Assembly (NCBI RefSeq): GCF_000018045.1
Contig: NC_009792.1
Coordinates: forward strand, 1,364,001 to 1,428,000
Direction: 5' to 3'
DNA length: 64,000 bases
Source of the DNA: Citrobacter koseri ATCC BAA-895
Lineage (GTDB): Bacteria > Pseudomonadota > Gammaproteobacteria > Enterobacterales > Enterobacteriaceae
Made by a program: the position numbers and the translations under genes. Shown here in pieces: positions 1 to 7,556 of this stretch (within the stretch, counting starts at the first letter, position 1; each line of letters opens with the position of its first letter). The notes under the pieces are model-generated. The model did not search any database. It was not told the origin of the DNA and worked only from the letters and a program-made list of their open reading frames with translations.

Positions 1-272
1 ACTGCGGCCAGCTGGCGATCGTTCGATAGTGCGAATATAGAACGGTTGCCAGCCGCTGCGGATTGTACTTTTCCGGCATGATGAATCAATGTGGTTAATC
101 CGAAAACGGCCTGGCAGGGCGTAAACCATGCCAGTGGTGTCCAACTGGAGTGATGGCTACGTATTTGAGATTTCTTTAGCTTATTGACGTGGTGTGATTC
201 CTTCTGTCAAACCAATAAATCAGGAAAATTTAATGATTTAACAGAAGGATAACTGACTTACTTGCGGAAAGA
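1..272. other. Region downstream of fnr, no gene assigned
   Basis: I cannot identify a gene here. On the + strand an open frame runs in from the window edge and stops at 79-81 (26 codons visible), too short to recognise. In E. coli uspE lies just downstream of fnr on the same strand, but I see no uspE start in this stretch; it may begin outside the window or be replaced. A 9-bp inverted repeat (199-207 with 241-249, 33-nt loop) lies just beyond the fnr stop and has no U-tract. Confidence 0.4.
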
Positions 273-1025
273 TTAAGCAACGTTGCGAGTATGACCAGCA
301 AGCACTGCGAGCGCATCGCTGTTTTCGATGGTGATGTATTTACCTTTCACCGCCAGCATACCGCTTTTCTGGAAACGACCCAGCAGACGGCTGATCGTTT
401 CGACCGTTAAGCCAAGGTAGTTACCGATATCGCCACGGGTCATCGTCAGGCGGAATTCACGCGGAGAGAAACCGCGCTGGGCAAAACGACGGGACAGATT
501 GTAGATAAAGGCTGCCAGACGTTCTTCCGCATTTTTCTTCGACAGCAACAGGATCATATCCTGATCGCCTTTGATCTCGCCGCTCATCAGACGCATCATC
601 TGTTGACGCAGGTTAGGCATCTTACCGGAGAGATCGTCCAGAGTCTCAAACGGGATTTCACATACCATTGAGGTTTCCAGCGCCTGGGCAAAGCTCGGGT
701 GGTGCCCGCTGCCAATCGCGTCAAAGCCGACCAGGTCGCCCGCTAAATGAAAACCAGTGATTTGCTCGTCGCCCTGCTCGGTAATGGTGTAGCTTTTAAT
801 CGTACCGGAGCGGATAGCATAGAGCGATTTCAGTTCATCACCTGCTTTAAACAGCGTTTGCCCTTTCTGAATAGGCTTTTTACGCTCGATGATATTATCA
901 AGCTGATCAAGCTCATGTTCGTTAAGTGTGAACGGGATGCAAAGCTGGCTGATACTGCAATCCTGGCAATGGATAGCACAACCGCCAGACTGAATGCGCC
1001 GTATAATTCGCTTTTCCGGGATCAT
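273..1025 (-). CDS. fnr: FNR, oxygen-sensing global regulator
   Basis: FNR is a cytoplasmic CRP-family transcription factor that binds DNA as a dimer when its 4Fe-4S cluster is intact, switching genes to anaerobic metabolism. The 250-residue product has the N-terminal cluster cysteines C20, C23 and C29 (CQDCSISQLC) and the fourth in TSMVCEIP near residue 122. A cyclic-nucleotide-like beta barrel follows, then a long dimerisation helix and a C-terminal winged helix with the recognition segment VETISRLLGR. An upstream in-frame start would add 26 residues, but the ATG at 1023-1025 (MIPEKRIIRR) gives the family length. An FNR box sits 20 bp upstream, consistent with the known negative autoregulation. 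fnrS, a target, is 4.7 kb away. Confidence 0.98.
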   Translation of the reverse strand: MIPEKRIIRRIQSGGCAIHCQDCSISQLCIPFTLNEHELDQLDNIIERKKPIQKGQTLFKAGDELKSLYAIRSGTIKSYTITEQGDEQITGFHLAGDLVGFDAIGSGHHPSFAQALETSMVCEIPFETLDDLSGKMPNLRQQMMRLMSGEIKGDQDMILLLSKKNAEERLAAFIYNLSRRFAQRGFSPREFRLTMTRGDIGNYLGLTVETISRLLGRFQKSGMLAVKGKYITIENSDALAVLAGHTRNVA

Positions 1026-1044
1026 AGGTCTGCTCAAGCCGTAA

Positions 1045-1058
1045 TTGATATTTGTCAA
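1045..1058 (-). promoter_or_regulatory. FNR box upstream of fnr
   Basis: Read on the fnr strand the site is TTGACAAATATCAA, one mismatch from the FNR consensus TTGAT-N4-ATCAA. Its position just upstream of the coding start matches the autoregulatory site known in E. coli fnr. Confidence 0.85.
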
Positions 1059-1219
1059 TTTTAACATCTTTTTGGTGAGCACGTAAGCCTGAGCTACTCC
1101 CAATAGAGGATAATTCAGGCATAAGCAGGAGAAATATTTATATCCCTTTGAAAATCCATGCTTTATAAGTGGTTACTTTACATCAAAGTGTGACGGGTAA
1201 GGCACAAAATGCCTGGTTT

Positions 1220-1735
1220 CTACAACAGCAGATACCCTTCATGGCGTAATAACCACTCTTTTCTCTGTACGCCGCCAGCATATCCCGTCATTGTCCCGTT
1301 GCGTCCGATCACGCGATGGCAGGGCACAACGATACTGACCGGGTTAGATCCGTTAGCGGCGCCTACGGCGCGCGCGGCTCCCGGACGGCCTAATTTTTCG
1401 GCAAGTTGACCATAATGCATAACCTGACCGCAGGGGATAGTGCGCAGCGCCTGCCACACTTCCCGCTGAAAAGGCGTTCCCCCAGTGGCGGTCTCCAGCG
1501 TATCAATGATGCTGAGATTTCCCTCAAAATACGCGGTGAGCTTATCGCTCAGGCCACCCGGATTTTTGGCGGCGATGCGCTCGTATCCCTCTGAACGATA
1601 ATGTATGTCCAGTAGCTGTTCCATACGGTCGCTGTGTTGCTCCCATTCGACGGCGCGCAGGCGGAATTGCTCATCGCAAATCACCCATAACGGCCCCAGC
1701 GGGGTCGCGATATTGTCTTCAAGTAATCTCAGCAT
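1220..1735 (-). CDS. ogt: O6-methylguanine-DNA methyltransferase Ogt
   Basis: Constitutive suicide repair protein that moves the alkyl group from O6-alkylguanine or O4-alkylthymine in DNA to its own cysteine. The 171-residue product has the diagnostic active-site segment SIVVPCHRVIG with acceptor C139, the helix-turn-helix region with RAVGAANGSNP just before it, and an N-terminal RNase-H-like domain. Length equals the E. coli protein. It lies between fnr and the McaS RNA gene, all on the minus strand. Confidence 0.97.
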   Translation of the reverse strand: MLRLLEDNIATPLGPLWVICDEQFRLRAVEWEQHSDRMEQLLDIHYRSEGYERIAAKNPGGLSDKLTAYFEGNLSIIDTLETATGGTPFQREVWQALRTIPCGQVMHYGQLAEKLGRPGAARAVGAANGSNPVSIVVPCHRVIGRNGTMTGYAGGVQRKEWLLRHEGYLLL

Positions 1736-1919
1736 CCGTTATCTCTCATTGCAGGCGGGATAATTCCCGGACTTATCAGCAGTTCAACAAGATACCATGC
1801 GACCAATATCCGCAACCATACCCCTAAAAAGATAAGCGGGCATAATACGTTTAGCGTCACTGTTTGTTGAAAAAGCGAACAAATAAAGATGCTGAAAAAA
1901 TGAAGCACGGCAGGAGAAT

Positions 1920-2012
1920 AAAAAACAGGGACTGTCGACATCCGCCAGCCCCTAAAATCTACACAGCAGTGCTTCCTTAACCTTTTCCCGGCCTGGTTTT
2001 CCCTCAGCGGGT
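1920..2012 (-). ncRNA. mcaS: McaS small RNA
   Basis: Hfq-dependent sRNA which in E. coli represses csgD and activates flhD and pgaA. Its E. coli position is just upstream of smrA, as here. The minus strand carries recognisable McaS blocks: a 5' end ACCCGCTGAGGG, a central GCACTGCTGTGT, and the 3' terminator stem with GCGGATGTCGACAG followed by six U. The stem pairs AGGGGCTG with CAGTCCCT (one G-U). A TATAAC -10 box at 2019-2024 is spaced 6 nt from the inferred 5' end. The inferred length of 93 nt is close to the 95 nt of E. coli. I saw no clear CRP site upstream, although the E. coli gene is CRP-dependent. Confidence 0.85.
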
Positions 2013-2018
2013 AATAAA

Positions 2019-2024
2019 GTTATA
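2019..2024 (-). promoter_or_regulatory. -10 element of the mcaS promoter
   Basis: TATAAC on the minus strand, six bases upstream of the inferred mcaS start at 2012. No good -35 is visible, as expected for an activator-dependent promoter. Confidence 0.6.
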
Positions 2025-2202
2025 ACGGCTATAAAAGAGATATTCCACTTTCAGGGCATAATTGATTTTACAAAAGCCCCGCTGAAATTGTCGGTTAACG
2101 CAGGATAAAACGTGGCTTTACCGGGGATGAAATAGTGAGATGCGCATAGCCAGATAATTGAGCCAGTGTCGTTTATTGGAAATAACTGTAAACCGTTGTC
2201 GG

Positions 2203-2208
2203 TATAAT
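2203..2208 (+). promoter_or_regulatory. Likely -10 box for smrA
   Basis: A perfect TATAAT lies 49 bp before the smrA start codon. The nearest -35-like match (TTGGAA at 2176-2181) has a 21-bp spacer, so only the -10 is convincing. Confidence 0.5.
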
Positions 2209-2256
2209 AGCGCGCGGTTATGATAGTGCCTGTCTTAACGCGCTGGAGGAGGAATC

Positions 2257-2820
2257 ATGAACCTTGACGACAAAACGCTGTTTCTTGACGCCATGGAGGA
2301 TGTCCAACCGTTGAAACGTTGCGCTGATGTACACTGGCAGCCCACGCGCAATTCACGGGCGCCGCAGCGTATCGATACGCTCCAGCTCGACAATTTTCTC
2401 ACTACCGGGTTTCTGGATATTCTTCCTTTGGGCGAACCGCTGGAATTTCGCCGGGAAGGGTTGCAGCAGGGCGTGCTCGACAAACTGCGTTCGGGAAAAT
2501 ACAGCCAGCAGGCGAGTCTCAATTTGCTTCGTCAGCCGGTTGAGGAATGTCGCAAGATGCTGTTTAGCTTCATCTGCCAGGCGCGTCAGGATGGTTTACG
2601 CAACGTGCTGATCATTCATGGCAAAGGGCGGGAAGATAACGCGCATGCCAATATTGTGCGCAGTTATGTGGCGCGTTGGCTGACGGAATTTGACGACGTT
2701 CAGGCTTACTGTACGGCACTGCCTCATCATGGCGGCAGCGGAGCGTGTTATGTTGCGTTGCGTAAAACGGCGCAGGCAAAGCAGGAAAACTGGGAGCGTC
2801 ACGCGAAACGCAGCCGTTAA
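2257..2820 (+). CDS. smrA: SmrA, Smr-domain DNA nicking endonuclease
   Basis: Small MutS-related protein. The E. coli homologue SmrA (formerly YdaL) has reported DNA-nicking activity. The C-terminal half of the 187-residue product is the Smr domain: LIIHGKGRE near residue 118, corresponding to the conserved HGxG, and the ending ALPHHGGSGACYVAL, the family glycine-rich tail motif. A purine-rich ribosome site GGAGGAGG precedes the ATG. It converges on dgcM with a 40-bp gap. Cellular role remains poorly defined even in E. coli. Confidence 0.9.
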   Translation: MNLDDKTLFLDAMEDVQPLKRCADVHWQPTRNSRAPQRIDTLQLDNFLTTGFLDILPLGEPLEFRREGLQQGVLDKLRSGKYSQQASLNLLRQPVEECRKMLFSFICQARQDGLRNVLIIHGKGREDNAHANIVRSYVARWLTEFDDVQAYCTALPHHGGSGACYVALRKTAQAKQENWERHAKRSR

Positions 2821-2860
2821 GGGTGTTCACAGGCTACTTACGGGCAGCCTGTGACGTTTA

Positions 2861-4093
2861 TTACGCCGCCAGCACCCGATTTCTGCCGTCGTTTTTGGCT
2901 TTGTACAGGGCATCGTCCACCCGCTTAAATAATTCATCAATACTTTCATTCGATTCGTGCCGTGCGACGCCGATGCTGACGGTAAAACGGGGCAGGCCAG
3001 GAATACAGACTTTCGCCACGGCGGCGCGTATTGATTCTGCAAGATTAAGTGCAACTTCCAGCGAGGTTCGCGGCAGCAGCAAGACAAATTCTTCACCGCC
3101 CCAGCGAAAGACCAGGTCGCCTTTACGTGCGCGGGCTTCCAGCGTTCGCGCCAGAGCGCACAGCACTTCATCGCCTTTCAAATGACCGTACAAATCGTTA
3201 ATGCTTTTGAAGCGATCGGTATCGATTAGCAGCAGGCTGTAATCCATTGTCATCGACAGATGGGGCGTATGGTTTTGCTCAGTAAGAAGATAAAATTGCC
3301 TGCGGTTCAGTAAGCCAGTCAGCGCATCATGCAGGGCAGCGCGTTCCAGCTCCTGCTCCAGCCGTTTTTGCTCGGTAATGTCATGAATGATGCATAACAT
3401 GAGTTTATCGCCGTATATCTCAAGGGGACCCGCATAGGTTTGTACGTGCCGGGTGGTGCCGTCAGAGAGTTTATGGACGAAGTTTAAGGGCTTATGACCG
3501 CCGGGCAGACGGGCAATCTCATGCATAACAGGTAAGATCTGGCGGCCTAATACGTTGATTTCCCATGTATGTTTCTGGCACATCGCTTCATGGCTGTAGC
3601 CATAGAAATTGAGTGCGGCCAGATTGGCATCGACGATCAAACCGTCCCGCGAAGGGTCTATCAACAGCATCGGCGCGGAGTTCGTCAGGAAAAAACGGGC
3701 GTAAAACCCTTGTTTTTTACGCTGATAGTTTGCCGAACGGCTGGCCTTGAGACCTTGTGCCGTGGGTGTCTCTATGCCTTCAAAAATAATAACGTCCCCC
3801 TGCGTCGACAGGGTTTTAACCGAGAGGCGGCAGGTTAAGGCGATTTCTTTACCATCACGACAGACCGTCAGAATTTCAACAATATCGTGATGGTGGTGTA
3901 AATCAGCAACGTACATGCGCAGTTCATTTTGCGCATAAGTTGAAAATATCCCCTTTCTGAGACGGCTGAAAGTCTGTTCCTGTGTCAGTTCGCGTGCGGC
4001 GGTATTAGCGAAAACTAACTCTTCTGTGTGTGGTAAAACAATCCAGACAGGAAAACTTAATAAATCCAGAGCATTGAGTTCGTGAGCAATCAT
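2861..4093 (-). CDS. dgcM: Diguanylate cyclase DgcM
   Basis: Makes cyclic di-GMP from two GTP. In E. coli DgcM (YdaM) binds the regulator MlrA and stimulates csgD transcription for curli. The 410-residue product has a degenerate N-terminal PAS-like region, a clearer PAS domain at about 130-240 (PMLLIDPSRDG, then HDITEQKRLE) and a C-terminal GGDEF domain with intact signature GGEEF at 332-336. An RxxD product-inhibition site (RKGD, 323-326) sits exactly five residues before it. The ATG at 4093 with GGGA upstream gives the E. coli length; a GTG at 4114 would add seven residues without a ribosome site. It is an intact, probably feedback-inhibited enzyme. Confidence 0.95.
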   Translation of the reverse strand: MIAHELNALDLLSFPVWIVLPHTEELVFANTAARELTQEQTFSRLRKGIFSTYAQNELRMYVADLHHHHDIVEILTVCRDGKEIALTCRLSVKTLSTQGDVIIFEGIETPTAQGLKASRSANYQRKKQGFYARFFLTNSAPMLLIDPSRDGLIVDANLAALNFYGYSHEAMCQKHTWEINVLGRQILPVMHEIARLPGGHKPLNFVHKLSDGTTRHVQTYAGPLEIYGDKLMLCIIHDITEQKRLEQELERAALHDALTGLLNRRQFYLLTEQNHTPHLSMTMDYSLLLIDTDRFKSINDLYGHLKGDEVLCALARTLEARARKGDLVFRWGGEEFVLLLPRTSLEVALNLAESIRAAVAKVCIPGLPRFTVSIGVARHESNESIDELFKRVDDALYKAKNDGRNRVLAA

Positions 4094-4466
4094 CGATAAT
4101 CCCGTTATCTTCACATGCTGTGTTGCCGGTTTATTGGTGAATGGCTTTTTTATTAACAGCTTACAGTGATATGGAGCGTTTTTTCACAAATCGGGAGACA
4201 ACAATAGACGTGCAGATAAATCTAGCAGGGAACCAGGACAAATCCACGAATGATAAGTTTTTTTTCAATGGTCGATATAAGTGTGAACGAGTAAAAAGGA
4301 AGAAAGGTTGATGGCGACTTATATAAACATTACTCAGGCTAATCATTCTGAAAGAGGTTAACCCTTTCCCGTACGACATATTAAAGCCGATGATGCAACG
4401 CAAGGTTATCGATCTACAGACTAAAATTCATAAATTTCGATTAAGTAAATTATCATCCGTCGAACA

Positions 4467-4512
4467 CTCCATATTGTCTCGCACAACACATTTGCGCCGG
4501 TGATGCCGGCGC
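4467..4512 (+). other. Candidate FnrS-like small transcript
   Basis: The 537-bp dgcM-zntB gap has no convincing gene. It holds CTCCATATTGTCT (4467-4479), identical over 13 bases and in the same orientation to the central single-stranded part of FnrS (5745-5757). Fourteen bases on is a GC-rich hairpin (4494-4500 with 4506-4512, loop TGATG) followed by CTTTCC, a weak terminator. I see no FNR box or strong promoter, so this may be a decayed duplicate or coincidence. Confidence 0.25.
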
Positions 4513-4630
4513 CTTTCCTGCCATACCGTACTTTTCTGAATCATTTCAGCGCAATGGGATAATGAGGTATTGCTTAACATACGCCGAAGGCTAGACTAAC
4601 GAAAAAGCGTTGAATGAATGTGGAGGCGTT

Positions 4631-5614
4631 GTGGAAGCCATCAAGGGATCGGAAGTCAATGTGCCGGATGCCGTTTTTGCCTGGCTACTGGATGGTCGCG
4701 GCGGCATTAAACCGCTTGAAAATGACGATATTATCGACAGCCAGCATCCCTGCTGGTTGCATCTCAATTACACCCACCCTGACAGCGCGCAGTGGCTGGC
4801 GTCGACGCCTTTGTTACCGAATTCTGTACGCGATGCGCTGGCTGGCGAGAGTTCGCGCCCACGCGTCAGTCGGATGGGGGAAGGCACGCTGATCACCTTA
4901 CGCTGCATCAACGGCAGTACCGATGAACGCCCTGATCAGCTAGTGGCGATGCGTGTATATATGGATGAACGTTTTATCGTCTCAACGCGACAGCGAAAAG
5001 TTCTGGCGCTTGATGAGGTGGTTAGCGACTTGCAGGAAGGGACTGGCCCGTCCGATTGCGGCGGCTGGCTGGTCGACGTGTGTGACGCCCTGACGGATCA
5101 CGCCAGCGAATTTATCGAGCAATTACACGATAAAATTATCGACCTGGAAGACAATCTGCTCGATCAGCAGATCCCGCCGCGTGGTTTCCTGGCGTTACTG
5201 CGTAAGCAACTGATTGTGATGCGTCGATACATGGCGCCTCAGCGTGATGTTTATGCGCGACTGGCAAGCGAGCGTCTGGCCTGGATGAATGATGATCAGC
5301 GGCGTCGAATGCAGGATATCGCGGATCGTCTGGGAAGGGGGCTGGATGAGATCGACGCGTGTATTGCGCGCACGGGCGTGATGGCCGATGAAATCGCGCA
5401 AGTCATGCAGGAGTCCTTAGCGCGCAGAACCTATACGATGTCGCTGATGGCGATGGTCTTTCTGCCCAGTACATTTTTAACCGGATTGTTCGGCGTGAAT
5501 CTCGGGGGAATTCCGGGTGGCGCATGGCATTTTGGATTTTCTATGTTCTGTATTCTGTTAGTTGTCCTGATTGGTGGTGTTACCTTATGGTTGCATCGTA
5601 GTAAATGGTTGTAA
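4631..5614 (+). CDS. zntB: ZntB, zinc transporter of the CorA family
   Basis: Inner-membrane pentameric zinc transporter. It was first described as an exporter in Salmonella; later work proposes proton-coupled uptake. The 327-residue product has a long cytoplasmic N-terminal domain ending in a stalk helix, then two C-terminal membrane helices. The loop signature is GVN (FGVNLGGIPGG) in place of the GMN of CorA, as is usual for ZntB. The start is GTG at 4631, preceded by TGGAGG with ideal spacing; an upstream in-frame ATG at 4610 would add seven residues and lacks a site. Sequence resembles Salmonella ZntB closely. Confidence 0.95.
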   Translation: MEAIKGSEVNVPDAVFAWLLDGRGGIKPLENDDIIDSQHPCWLHLNYTHPDSAQWLASTPLLPNSVRDALAGESSRPRVSRMGEGTLITLRCINGSTDERPDQLVAMRVYMDERFIVSTRQRKVLALDEVVSDLQEGTGPSDCGGWLVDVCDALTDHASEFIEQLHDKIIDLEDNLLDQQIPPRGFLALLRKQLIVMRRYMAPQRDVYARLASERLAWMNDDQRRRMQDIADRLGRGLDEIDACIARTGVMADEIAQVMQESLARRTYTMSLMAMVFLPSTFLTGLFGVNLGGIPGGAWHFGFSMFCILLVVLIGGVTLWLHRSKWL

Positions 5615-5660
5615 CAACAACGCTTTTCATCGTCCTTTGAGCAGAAAAACGCCGCATAAT

Positions 5661-5674
5661 TTGAGCGAAGTCAA
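5661..5674 (+). promoter_or_regulatory. FNR box of fnrS
   Basis: TTGAGCGAAGTCAA, two changes from TTGAT-N4-ATCAA. It is centred about 42 bp upstream of the fnrS 5' end, the position of a class II activator. A CAATAT -10 follows at 5697-5702. This matches the known strict FNR dependence of FnrS. Confidence 0.85.
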
Positions 5675-5709
5675 TAAACAATCTACCCATTCGGGGCAAT
5701 ATCTCTCTC

Positions 5710-5831
5710 GCAGGTGAATGCAACGTCAAGCGATGGGCGTTGCGCTCCATATTGTCTTACTTCCTTTTTTGAATTACTGCATAGCACAATTGATTCGTAC
5801 GACGCCGACTTAGATTAGTCGGCTTTTTTTT
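5710..5831 (+). ncRNA. fnrS: FnrS small RNA
   Basis: Anaerobically induced Hfq-binding sRNA that represses mRNAs of aerobic functions such as sodA, sodB, maeA and metE. It lies between zntB and dbpA as in E. coli. The 5' end GCAGGTGAATGCAACG, the first stem GCAACG/CGTTGC, the central CTCCATATTGTCTTACTTCC and the 3' terminator (GCCGACT/AGTCGGC then eight U) are all recognisable. The estimated 122 nt agrees with the published size. The RNA once listed as C0343 corresponds to the 3' part of this transcript. Confidence 0.95.
5804..5831 (+). terminator. fnrS terminator
   Basis: Stem GCCGACT (5804-5810) with AGTCGGC (5817-5823), six-base loop, then eight T. Confidence 0.95.
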
Positions 5832-5889
5832 GCCTGCGGGATATCAGCGTCTACCCTAAAAGAGTCAATCTGTATGACCGGAGGGTAAT

Positions 5890-6072
5890 ATGACCAGCCT
5901 GTTCACGTTGTTGCAAATGCAAACGCGCCAGTCGGATTCCGTACCAACCGATCCGGTGCCGATTCCCGATCCTATCCCGCGCCCACAACCTATGCCAGAT
6001 CCGCCGCCGGATGAAGAACCGATTAAATTGTCGCATCAAGAGCAGAGATCTGCGAGGATACGCGCCTGCTGA
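5890..6072 (+). CDS. ynaL: Proline-rich mini-protein YnaL
   Basis: A 60-residue protein of unknown function. Residues 18-43 are dominated by proline and aspartate (PVPIPDPIPRPQP, MPDPPPDEEPIK), followed by a basic tail ending RSARIRAC. A strong ribosome site GGAGGG lies seven bases before the ATG. I recall a very similar small protein at this place in E. coli, named YnaL, but nothing established about its role. No signal peptide or membrane segment is seen; the Pro-rich stretch is likely extended and unstructured. It starts 58 bp after the fnrS terminator and ends 29 bp before dbpA, so it may be cotranscribed with the helicase. Confidence 0.7.
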   Translation: MTSLFTLLQMQTRQSDSVPTDPVPIPDPIPRPQPMPDPPPDEEPIKLSHQEQRSARIRAC

Positions 6073-6101
6073 CTGTGTGTCTTTTACCGCGAGATTAAAT
6101 T

Positions 6102-7475
6102 GTGACCGCTTTTTCTACTCTGAATGTCCTGCCTGCCGCCCAACTCGAGAATCTTAACGAATTGGGTTATCTTGAGATGACGCCTGTCCAGGCCGCTGCG
6201 TTACCGGCGATCCTGGCCGGAAAAGATGTGCGCGTGCAGGCAAAAACCGGCAGCGGAAAAACGGCTGCATTTGGTCTCGGGCTTTTACAGCATATTGATG
6301 CCAGTCTGTTCCAGACCCAGTCGCTGGTGCTTTGTCCTACGCGCGAACTGGCCGATCAGGTGGCAGGGGAATTGCGTCGTCTGGCGCGTTTTCTGCCTAA
6401 TACCAAAATCCTGACGTTGTGCGGCGGGCAACCTTTCGGCGCGCAGCGAGACTCTCTCCAGCATGCGCCGCATATTATTGTCGCGACGCCGGGTCGCCTG
6501 CTTGACCATCTGCAAAAAGGCACCGTTTCTCTGGATGCCCTGCAAACGCTGGTGATGGATGAAGCCGACAGGATGCTGGATATGGGCTTTAGCGACGCTA
6601 TTGACGAGGTGATTCGCTTTGCGCCGTCACGCCGTCAGACTCTGCTGTTTTCCGCCACTTGGCCTGAGGCCATCGCGGCGATCAGCGGTCGGGTTCAGCA
6701 AAATCCACTGACGATTGAAATTGATTCGGTGGATGCGCTGCCATCTATCGAGCAGCAGTTTTTTGAAACATCTTCGCAGGGGAAAATCCCGCTGCTGCAG
6801 AAGCTGCTGAGCCAGCATCAGCCTGCGTCATGCGTTGTTTTCTGTAATACCAAAAAAGATTGTCAGTCAGTTTGTGATGCGCTCAATTCTGTCGGGCAGA
6901 GCGCATTATCGCTGCATGGAGACCTTGAGCAGCGCGATCGTGACCAGACGCTGGTTCGTTTTGCTAACGGTAGCGCACGCGTACTGGTAGCGACGGACGT
7001 CGCCGCGCGTGGGCTGGATATCAAGTCGCTGGAGCTGGTCGTAAACTTCGAGCTGGCGTGGGACCCGGAGGTTCACGTACACCGTATTGGTCGTACCGCC
7101 CGTGCAGGCAACAGCGGTCTGGCGATCAGTTTTTGCGCGCCGGAAGAGGCGCAGCGCGCCAATATCCTGTCTGAAATGTTGCAGCTTAAACTGAACTGGC
7201 TGACGCCGCCGGGCAACGTTCCGGTTGCACCGCTGGAAGCTGAAATGGCGACGCTGTGTATTGATGGCGGTAAAAAGGCAAAAATGCGCCCGGGCGACGT
7301 GCTGGGAGCGTTAACGGGAGATATTGGTCTGGATGGCGCTGATATTGGCAAAATTACCGTACATCCGGCCCACGTTTATGTGGCGGTTCGCCAGCCTGTG
7401 GCGCAGAAAGCCTGGAAGCAATTGCAGAACGGAAAGATAAAAGGGAAGAACTGTCGGGTTCGTTTATTGAAATAA
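6102..7475 (+). CDS. dbpA: DbpA, DEAD-box RNA helicase for 23S rRNA
   Basis: ATP-dependent RNA helicase acting in large-subunit ribosome assembly. The family binds hairpin 92 of 23S rRNA specifically through its C-terminal domain. The 457 residues contain Walker A AKTGSGKT (47-54), PTRELA, DEAD (153-156), SAT (184-186), the second RecA domain with ARGLDIK and HRIGRTAR, and a C-terminal RRM-like domain from about 385 with KAKMRPGD. Start is GTG at 6102, giving the E. coli length; the ribosome site (GCGAGA) is weak. It converges on ttcA across a REP element. Confidence 0.97.
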   Translation: MTAFSTLNVLPAAQLENLNELGYLEMTPVQAAALPAILAGKDVRVQAKTGSGKTAAFGLGLLQHIDASLFQTQSLVLCPTRELADQVAGELRRLARFLPNTKILTLCGGQPFGAQRDSLQHAPHIIVATPGRLLDHLQKGTVSLDALQTLVMDEADRMLDMGFSDAIDEVIRFAPSRRQTLLFSATWPEAIAAISGRVQQNPLTIEIDSVDALPSIEQQFFETSSQGKIPLLQKLLSQHQPASCVVFCNTKKDCQSVCDALNSVGQSALSLHGDLEQRDRDQTLVRFANGSARVLVATDVAARGLDIKSLELVVNFELAWDPEVHVHRIGRTARAGNSGLAISFCAPEEAQRANILSEMLQLKLNWLTPPGNVPVAPLEAEMATLCIDGGKKAKMRPGDVLGALTGDIGLDGADIGKITVHPAHVYVAVRQPVAQKAWKQLQNGKIKGKNCRVRLLK

Positions 7476-7514
7476 ATGCCCGTTCCGGCCTACAGGTGCT
7501 TATGCGCATCGTAG

Positions 7515-7545
7515 GCCGGATAAGATGTTTACGTCGCCATCCGGC
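7515..7545. repeat. REP element between dbpA and ttcA
   Basis: Imperfect palindrome beginning GCCGGATAAG and ending CCATCCGGC, the standard enterobacterial REP form. It separates two convergent genes and probably stabilises or terminates their mRNAs. Confidence 0.8.
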
Positions 7546-7556
7546 TGAGTCAGAAA

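Noticed and set aside
1729..1941. 70-codon hydrophobic ORF on the minus strand overlapping the ogt start
   Set aside because: Its start codon and apparent ribosome site (AGGGG) lie inside the McaS terminator stem, so the signals are explained by the RNA; hydrophobicity follows from T-rich sequence.
4161..4403. 80-codon minus-strand ORF upstream of dgcM
   Set aside because: No ribosome site or family similarity; AT-rich intergenic sequence.
5757..5831. Separate small RNA C0343
   Set aside because: It is the 3' part of FnrS and needs no own promoter.
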